6,380 bases of DNA from an uncultured Clostridia bacterium. GTDB taxonomy: Bacteria > Bacillota > Clostridia > Oscillospirales > Acutalibacteraceae. Of this stretch, positions 1-4,051 are shown one piece after another. The stretch's first letter is position 1. Each line of letters starts with the position of its first letter. Under the pieces are notes generated by a model. It saw only the letters and a program-made list of their open reading frames with translations. It searched no databases and was not told where the DNA came from. The position numbers and the translations under genes were made by a program. The stretch is taken from contig CAMGDK010000085.1 of assembly GCA_946042285.1 (NCBI GenBank), positions 1 through 6,380 on the forward strand, in the 5' to 3' direction.

Positions 1-1070
1 GTACTCGTTCAGGCGTTGTCGGCAGTTATTTTGATAACATCAGCATAATCGGAAATACGTTTACAAATATTACCGAAAAGGCTATTACCTGTCTTAATTA
101 TGTTAACAGCAGGATCAGCGAAAATGTAATAAACAATGCAACATCAGGTATTATATTTGAGTGCTATCCTAAAGGTGATTATGCCGATAGGCTGTATCTC
201 CCGAATGACGGCAGCAAGCCAAAGCTTACGGACTCCTTTAATTGTGAAATAAGCTCAAACAGTATTTCGGTAAATTCAAATATAGGCGGAGTTGATTGCT
301 GCGCAATTACAGTTCACGGAGCAAAGGTTGATGATACAAGAGCGCAGGTGGCTGATGTTGTCAGCGGAAGCTATCTTGCGAGCGATATGAGTATATACAA
401 AAATGTTATTTATTGTAATTCAACCAACGCAAGAGGAGTGTTCCTTTCCGGTGTTAAAGACAGCGAGATTGTCGGCAACCAAATATATAATAATTCATAT
501 TCCAATGACGGAATTAACGGAATAAATGTTTGTGATTCATCGTATAATTCATTTCAATCAAACTTAATCTCAGGTGCGTTCAATAACGGCATTTCGCTTT
601 ATGATGGGGACAGTACATACGCAGGAAGCAAGCATAACAGCTTTTATTCTAACAGTGTGTCGGGAGTTAAAAGCTACGGATTAAGAATAGCTGCCGATTC
701 AACGGCAACGATTAAGTATAACAATTCGTTTACAAATTGCGGCAAGGAGCCTATTCTTATAGCAGGCACAGGCGTATCTCAAAATATAGGTGAGGTTCAG
801 GTAAAATCCATTAAAGCATCCGGCAGGGGAAGGGCGCTGCTTCGCTGGCGTGCGCTTGATGGTGCAGACGGATATAAGATTTATCGTTCAATGACACCGT
901 TTGGCGATTATAGGCAGGTTGCAACCGTTAAGGGTAACGCAAGATTGCTGTTTGAGGATAAGTCAACCAGACCGGGCAGAACATATTATTATAAGATTTC
1001 ACCGTATAAATCAGTTAAATCATCAGTTGTAATATCTGCTCCGGGCAGAGAAAATGCCGCAACAGTATAA
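1..1070 (+). CDS. Parallel beta-helix repeat protein with C-terminal fibronectin type III-like domain, 5'-truncated
   Basis: The frame (codons beginning at base 3) is open from the window edge to the TAA at 1068-1070, giving 355 visible residues; the start lies outside. A GTG at 348 is in frame but sits inside the repeat region and is not a credible start. Visible residues about 1-255 form repeated short units rich in Asn, Ser, Gly and Ile, such as ISIIGNTFTN, SEIVGNQIYNNS and YNSFQSNLISG. These resemble PbH1/NosD-like right-handed beta-helix rungs with Asn ladders. Residues about 265-346 resemble a fibronectin type III domain, with LLRWRALDGADGYKIYRS followed by TYYYKISPY. Beta-helix proteins of this type are usually secreted polysaccharide-binding or polysaccharide-cleaving proteins or adhesins, and FnIII modules act as spacers or carbohydrate-proximal domains. 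Extracellular location is inferred, since the signal peptide would lie upstream. No catalytic residues can be assigned, so enzyme or adhesin remains open. No LPXTG anchor is seen at the C-terminus. Confidence 0.85.
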   Translation, partial: TRSGVVGSYFDNISIIGNTFTNITEKAITCLNYVNSRISENVINNATSGIIFECYPKGDYADRLYLPNDGSKPKLTDSFNCEISSNSISVNSNIGGVDCCAITVHGAKVDDTRAQVADVVSGSYLASDMSIYKNVIYCNSTNARGVFLSGVKDSEIVGNQIYNNSYSNDGINGINVCDSSYNSFQSNLISGAFNNGISLYDGDSTYAGSKHNSFYSNSVSGVKSYGLRIAADSTATIKYNNSFTNCGKEPILIAGTGVSQNIGEVQVKSIKASGRGRALLRWRALDGADGYKIYRSMTPFGDYRQVATVKGNARLLFEDKSTRPGRTYYYKISPYKSVKSSVVISAPGRENAATV

Positions 1071-1076
1071 AAAATA

Positions 1077-1090
1077 TAATACATGTATTA
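1077..1090. promoter_or_regulatory. 14-bp perfect palindrome, possible operator
   Basis: TAATACATGTATTA is identical to its own reverse complement and begins 7 bases after the stop of the beta-helix gene. It overlaps a TATAAT string at 1075-1080, which has no convincing -35 partner at the usual spacing. The arrangement could be a dimeric repressor site controlling the downstream cysteine-rich gene, but nothing in the window identifies a binding protein, and AT-rich palindromes arise easily by chance. Confidence 0.3.
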
Positions 1091-1117
1091 ACATTTTAAC
1101 GGCTTCTTCATAGAATA
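1091..1117 (+). promoter_or_regulatory. Possible sporulation-type (SigK/SigE-like) promoter for the cysteine-rich gene
   Basis: CATAGAATA at 1109-1117 fits the SigK -10 pattern CATANNNTA exactly and matches the SigE pattern CATACANT at all but one defined position. An AC dinucleotide, the core of the SigK -35, lies at 1091-1092 within AACA, with 16 bases before the -10; the Bacillus subtilis consensus has about 17. Consensus patterns are from B. subtilis knowledge and the match is by eye. Initiation would fall near 1123, inside the hairpin described separately, so this transcript would lack the hairpin's 5' arm. The main doubt is that such short AT-rich patterns occur by chance. Confidence 0.35.
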
Positions 1118-1151
1118 CTACTGAAGTTTACTTCAATATTCTGTGAAGGAG
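1103..1151 (+). promoter_or_regulatory. Long hairpin sequestering the ribosome binding site of the cysteine-rich gene
   Basis: The 5' arm 1103-1117 (CTTCTTCATAGAATA) pairs along 15 positions with the 3' arm 1137-1151 (TATTCTGTGAAGGAG), with two G-U pairs. Inside it, TGAAG (1122-1126) and CTTCA (1131-1135) form a second 5-bp stem with a TTTA loop. The 3' arm contains AGGAG at 1147-1151, the Shine-Dalgarno sequence 7 bases before the ATG at 1159, so folding would hide it in read-through transcripts. The stem is followed by TTTTGTT, so it might also act as a weak terminator for the upstream gene. The pairing is seen directly; the regulatory role is inferred. Confidence 0.6.
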
Positions 1152-1158
1152 TTTTGTT

Positions 1159-1983
1159 ATGTCTGATAATCAGCTTACAGGTACATGTAAAAAGAGAATT
1201 AAAGAGGCTGTTTGCATTGATACAAAGCGTATTTTTGACAGCTGTGTCAGCAAGGACTGTCTTGAGGACTTAAGAGTTACATTTTTTTCAAAAAGTCAAA
1301 GATTGATTGATGAGGCGGTAACAATCAAAACAAGAGAGTGTACGGTTGAAGAGGTTAGCATTGATGTTGAGGAGGTTCCTTTTAACAGAGGATTTTACAG
1401 CGTTGATATAACATTTTACTTCAAGCTTTGCTTTGACACCTATGCTGCTCCTTGTACTACACCGCAAATTGCAATAGGCTTTGCACAGTTTAGCAAAAAG
1501 TGTATTCTTTACGGCAGCTGCGGAGATGTAAAGGTGTTTGTATCAAATCCGGTTAGCGAGATGACAGATTGTCCGACGGCACCGCAATATACAAATCCTG
1601 TTGCAAAGGTTCAGGCGGTTGATCCTGTTATTCTTTCAACAGATGTTTTGGATAGCTGCGATTGCAGTATATGCATTAACTCTTCATTCCCTCAGTCAAT
1701 CCTTAAATCAATGGAGGACTCTGTTCCGTCGGCAGGAGCATCAAAGGCAGTGCTTGTTACACTCGGCTTATTCTCAATAGTACAGATGGAGAGAGATACA
1801 CAGCTTCTCATTCCTGCTTATGACTATTGCGTACCTGATAAAGAATGCTGCTGCAACACCACAAATCCCTGTGATACATTCCAAGATATAGAGTTTCCTC
1901 TTGATGAGTTTTTCCCTGTTGAAAAATCACATTCATGCCAATCATGCGGTGAAGACTCAGAGCAAGAGGACTCAGCCGAATAA
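1159..1983 (+). CDS. Cysteine-rich protein of unknown function, possible spore-surface protein
   Basis: I do not recognise a named family. The protein is 274 residues with 20 cysteines (about 7%). It has no signal peptide and no convincing membrane segment. The N-terminal block carries C10, C19, C29 and C34 in the context KEAVCIDTKRIFDSC and KDCLEDLRV. A middle region with alternating hydrophobic residues (about 62-130) looks beta-rich. A C-terminal cluster holds C224, C230-C232, C238 and C260-x2-C263, before an acidic tail (GEDSEQEDSAE). The start at ATG 1159 is set by AGGAG at 1147-1151 with a 7-base gap. Many cysteines without an export signal suit either metal binding or a disulfide-crosslinked structure assembled inside the mother cell, as in spore coat or exosporium proteins. 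The CATANNNTA element upstream fits the second idea. This function is inference and weak. The gene stands alone between a hairpin and a strong terminator. Confidence 0.9.
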   Translation: MSDNQLTGTCKKRIKEAVCIDTKRIFDSCVSKDCLEDLRVTFFSKSQRLIDEAVTIKTRECTVEEVSIDVEEVPFNRGFYSVDITFYFKLCFDTYAAPCTTPQIAIGFAQFSKKCILYGSCGDVKVFVSNPVSEMTDCPTAPQYTNPVAKVQAVDPVILSTDVLDSCDCSICINSSFPQSILKSMEDSVPSAGASKAVLVTLGLFSIVQMERDTQLLIPAYDYCVPDKECCCNTTNPCDTFQDIEFPLDEFFPVEKSHSCQSCGEDSEQEDSAE

Positions 1984-1995
1984 CAGGCAAAAAAT

Positions 1996-2035
1996 AAACC
2001 ACTATGACTTTTTCAGTCATAGTGGTTTTGTTCGT
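1996..2035. terminator. Bidirectional intrinsic terminator between convergent genes
   Basis: AAACCACTATGACT (1996-2009) and AGTCATAGTGGTTT (2015-2028) form a perfect 14-bp stem with a 5-base loop. On the plus strand it is followed by TGTTCGTTT, a moderate U-tract. Read on the minus strand it is followed by ATTTTTT, a better U-tract. It therefore terminates the cysteine-rich gene from one side and the 44-codon minus-strand gene from the other, whose stop is 19 bases away. Confidence 0.9.
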
Positions 2036-2047
2036 TTATTAAATATG

Positions 2048-2182
2048 CTATCGTAAAACGGCGAAACCAAGGTCTATAACACCGCTTAAAACTCTGCTTG
2101 TTTTGCGCAGGTTAAGAGTTTCTGCAAACCAAAGCAGAATAAGTGCAACAAGAATAGCAATAACTAATGTCTTTTCATTCAT
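2048..2182 (-). CDS. Small single-pass membrane protein, 44 residues, unknown function
   Basis: The minus strand encodes a 44-residue protein beginning MNEKTLVIAILVALILLWFA. Residues 5-20 form one strong hydrophobic helix, followed by a basic stretch (R26, K27, R30) and a moderately amphipathic tail (VLSGVIDLGFAVLR). The basic residues suggest a cytoplasmic C-terminus. Support for a real gene is unusually good for its size. A perfect GGAGG lies 7 bases before the ATG (plus-strand CCTCC at 2190-2194). A TTGATT-16-TATAAT promoter lies just upstream. A terminator with a good U-tract on this strand lies 19 bases past the stop. No family is recognised. Alternatives include a small membrane regulator or subunit, or a type I toxin-like peptide, but no antisense RNA or antitoxin is evident. 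It is divergent from oadG, which may or may not be meaningful. Confidence 0.75.
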   Translation of the reverse strand: MNEKTLVIAILVALILLWFAETLNLRKTSRVLSGVIDLGFAVLR

Positions 2183-2207
2183 AATATCGCCTCCAACTAT
2201 CAATAAT

Positions 2208-2235
2208 ATTATATACTATTTTCAAAATAAATCAA
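2208..2235 (-). promoter_or_regulatory. SigA-type promoter for the 44-residue membrane protein
   Basis: Read on the minus strand, TTGATT (plus-strand 2230-2235) is followed by a 16-base spacer and a perfect TATAAT (plus-strand 2208-2213). Transcription would begin near 2201, leaving a leader of about 20 bases that contains the GGAGG site. The match is by eye against the vegetative consensus TTGACA-17-TATAAT. Confidence 0.65.
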
Positions 2236-2282
2236 GTAATTTTAGGTAATTTGCCATTTCTTAAAAAAAATATAAATTTTCG

Positions 2283-2311
2283 TTGAATTATATAATAATA
2301 TGTTTTATAAT
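2283..2311 (+). promoter_or_regulatory. SigA-type promoter for the oadG-oadB operon
   Basis: TTGAAT (2283-2288), a 17-base spacer and a perfect TATAAT (2306-2311) make a strong vegetative promoter, with initiation expected near 2318. The region just upstream (2262-2282) is almost pure A/T and could act as an UP element. With the minus-strand promoter at 2208-2235 this forms a compact divergent control region. No obvious operator or riboswitch fold is seen between 2183 and 2342. Confidence 0.75.
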
Positions 2312-2342
2312 ATCCATAATCTTTTATAATGGGGGAGTTTAG

Positions 2343-2759
2343 GTGAGTCCGATTTTATTGTTTACACCGGATAGCAGTCCGACATTCACTGCAACTGTTG
2401 TTATTGCAGGTGTTTCCATTGTTGTTGGCGTGTTATTACTTCTTATTTTGGTGTTTTATTTGTTTGGAATGATAGTCTCAAGGATGGAGCAGGGCAGCAA
2501 GAAAAAGGCTGCAAAAAAGGCAGATAGCAAAGCATCTGTCCCTGCACCGCCTGTTGTAAAAGCGCCTGCTGTCACTCCGTCTCCTGCTCCGATGCAGGTT
2601 GAGGAAGGCATCAGCGGTGAGGTTGTTGCGGCTATCGCTGCAGCCGTTGCGGCATCCGAGGGTCCGGGTGCTACTGTCAGAGCGATCAAAAAGAAAAATG
2701 TCAGTGGCAGAAATCCATGGGCTTATGCTGCGGTCGCTGATAACACAAGACCGTTTTAG
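2343..2759 (+). CDS. oadG: Sodium-pump decarboxylase gamma/delta subunit (OadG/MmdD family)
   Basis: This is the small membrane subunit that anchors and stabilises the biotin-dependent, Na+-translocating decarboxylase complex. It has 138 residues. A single transmembrane helix spans about 15-44 (FTATVVIAGVSIVVGVLLLL onward). A Lys- then Pro/Ala-rich flexible linker covers about 52-85. The C-terminal segment contains EVVAAIAAAVAA, and the protein ends NPWAYAAVADNTRPF, typical of the family. The GTG start is well constrained: the preceding in-frame codon (2340-2342) is TAG, and GGGGGAG at 2331-2337 lies 5 bases upstream. No biotinylation motif (MKM) is present, so it is not a fused biotin carrier. 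The protein has no histidine or cysteine, unlike the zinc-binding C-terminus described for Klebsiella OadG. It is first in an operon with oadB. Whether the complex decarboxylates oxaloacetate, methylmalonyl-CoA or glutaconyl-CoA cannot be told. Confidence 0.88.
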   Translation: MSPILLFTPDSSPTFTATVVIAGVSIVVGVLLLLILVFYLFGMIVSRMEQGSKKKAAKKADSKASVPAPPVVKAPAVTPSPAPMQVEEGISGEVVAAIAAAVAASEGPGATVRAIKKKNVSGRNPWAYAAVADNTRPF

Positions 2760-2763
2760 GAGG
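2758..2763 (+). promoter_or_regulatory. oadB ribosome binding site overlapping the oadG stop codon
   Basis: AGGAGG at 2758-2763 begins inside the TAG stop codon of oadG (2757-2759) and lies 7 bases before the oadB ATG. Ribosomes finishing oadG would be delivered onto this site, suggesting coupled translation of the two membrane subunits. Confidence 0.85.
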
Positions 2764-2770
2764 CGATTGT

Positions 2771-3976
2771 ATGGAGATTTTACAGGGTGTATGGCAGGTT
2801 ATTGTTGATATATTTGCCAATTCCGGTTACGCTTTTTTCTTCACCGGTGAGGGCTGGAAAAATGCGGTAATGCTTATTGTTTCTTTCGTGTTCTTATGGC
2901 TCGGTATCAAGAAGGGCTTTGAGCCGCTTCTTATGGTGCCGATTGCATTTGGTATGCTTCTTGCAAATATTCCTGATGCAAATCTCGCCGTTCAATATCA
3001 TTCATTAGATGAATTTAGAGACCTTTTTGCAAGCAGAGGTGAGTTTGCCGGTTGCACTCCGGGACTTATGGACTTCTTGTATTTAGGCGTTAAGGCAGGT
3101 ATCTATCCGCCGTTGATATTCCTCGGAATCGGCGCTATGACTGACTTTACTCCTCTTATTGCTAATCCAAAGAGCTTCATCCTCGGTGCAGCAGCACAGT
3201 TTGGTATTTTCTTCACTTATGTTGGTGCTATTCTCTTTAAATTCACACCGGCACAGGCAGGCTCAATCGCAATCATCGGCGGTGCTGACGGACCGACGGC
3301 AATTTTTGTAACGTCGCAGTTAGCTCCGGAGCTACTTGGTACGATTGCCGTTGCGGCATATTCGTATATGGCTCTTGTTCCGGTTATTCAACCGCCTATT
3401 ATGAGAGCTCTTACAACAAAGAAAGAGCGTTCGGTTGTAATGGGCAATCTCCGTCCGGTATCAAAGCTTGAAAAGATTTTGTTCCCAATCATGGTAACGG
3501 TTATCGTTTCACTTCTTCTTCCGGATGCTGCAACACTTGTTGGTATGCTTATGCTTGGTAATCTTCTCAAGGAGAGTGGAAGAACCGAGCGTATCGCAAA
3601 GGCAGCACAAAACGAGCTTATGAATATCGTTACAATTCTTCTCGGTATTTCGGTTGGTGCCACAACATCGGCAGAATCGTTCCTTAACCTTCAAACAATC
3701 TTTATCGTTGTTCTCGGTCTTGTTGCATTCTGTGTTGGTACGGCATCAGGCGTTGTATTCGGCAAGCTTATGTATATTTTCACAAAGGGTAAGGTTAATC
3801 CGCTTATCGGCTCGGCAGGCGTGTCGGCAGTTCCAATGGCAGCTCGTGTCAGCCAAAAGGAAGGTCAGAGAGAGAATCCATCAAACTTCCTTCTTATGCA
3901 TGCTATGGGTCCGAATGTATCAGGTGTTATCGGCTCTGCAGTTGCGGCAGGTATCCTTCTTACATTACTCAAATAA
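2771..3976 (+). CDS. oadB: Sodium ion-translocating decarboxylase beta subunit
   Basis: This integral membrane subunit decarboxylates carboxybiotin and couples this to Na+ export, creating a sodium motive force. The protein is 401 residues, within the usual range, and is strongly hydrophobic with about nine to eleven membrane segments. The family signature GGADGPTAIFVTSQLAPELL starts at residue 170. Its Asp173 corresponds to the essential Asp203 of Klebsiella OadB, from memory of the literature. The conserved late segment MGPNVSGVIGSAVAAG (379-394), with Asn382, is the second functional region. A polar stretch, LPDAATLVGMLMLGNLLKES, lies near 250-269. The ATG is supported by AGGAGG overlapping the end of oadG. 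The operon ends at a terminator 18 bases after the stop, so the catalytic alpha subunit and biotin carrier must be encoded elsewhere. mmdB or gcdB would be equally valid names, as the beta subunit does not reveal the substrate. Confidence 0.95.
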   Translation: MEILQGVWQVIVDIFANSGYAFFFTGEGWKNAVMLIVSFVFLWLGIKKGFEPLLMVPIAFGMLLANIPDANLAVQYHSLDEFRDLFASRGEFAGCTPGLMDFLYLGVKAGIYPPLIFLGIGAMTDFTPLIANPKSFILGAAAQFGIFFTYVGAILFKFTPAQAGSIAIIGGADGPTAIFVTSQLAPELLGTIAVAAYSYMALVPVIQPPIMRALTTKKERSVVMGNLRPVSKLEKILFPIMVTVIVSLLLPDAATLVGMLMLGNLLKESGRTERIAKAAQNELMNIVTILLGISVGATTSAESFLNLQTIFIVVLGLVAFCVGTASGVVFGKLMYIFTKGKVNPLIGSAGVSAVPMAARVSQKEGQRENPSNFLLMHAMGPNVSGVIGSAVAAGILLTLLK

Positions 3977-3994
3977 TCAAGAACAAAATATTAC

Positions 3995-4022
3995 GGGCGA
4001 CATTATTTGTCGCCCTTATTTT
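3995..4022 (+). terminator. Intrinsic terminator after oadB
   Basis: GGGCGACA (3995-4002) and TGTCGCCC (4008-4015) form a GC-rich 8-bp stem with a TTATT loop, followed by TTATTTT. It closes the oadG-oadB operon and ends only 29 bases before the pcrA ATG. Confidence 0.88.
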
Positions 4023-4051
4023 CACTGATAAAGTTAAATTGGAGATATATT

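Noticed and set aside
348..1070. GTG at 348 as the start of a 240-residue protein
   Set aside because: The same frame stays open back to base 3 with continuous beta-helix repeat sequence, and no ribosome binding site precedes the GTG; the gene is truncated by the window edge.
1808..2020. Minus-strand 70-codon frame over the end of the cysteine-rich gene
   Set aside because: It reads through the terminator stem and antisense to a well-supported gene, with no ribosome binding site and no recognisable protein features.
2325..2330. Second TATAAT as the oadG -10
   Set aside because: Initiation would fall at about 2337, at or past the GGGGGAG ribosome binding site; the upstream TATAAT at 2306-2311 with TTGAAT at 17 bases fits better.
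2456..2689. Minus-strand 77-codon Ala/Thr-rich frame inside oadG
   Set aside because: Its composition is the mirror of the Ala/Pro-rich linker of oadG; it is a shadow frame.
3654..4028. Plus-strand 124-codon frame overlapping the end of oadB
   Set aside because: It is out of frame with the conserved oadB signature region, runs through the terminator, and has no ribosome binding site.
4007..4051. TTG at 4007 as the pcrA start
   Set aside because: It lies in the loop and 3' arm of the oadB terminator and adds 15 unconserved residues; ATG 4052 has GGAG at 7-base spacing and leads straight into the Q motif.
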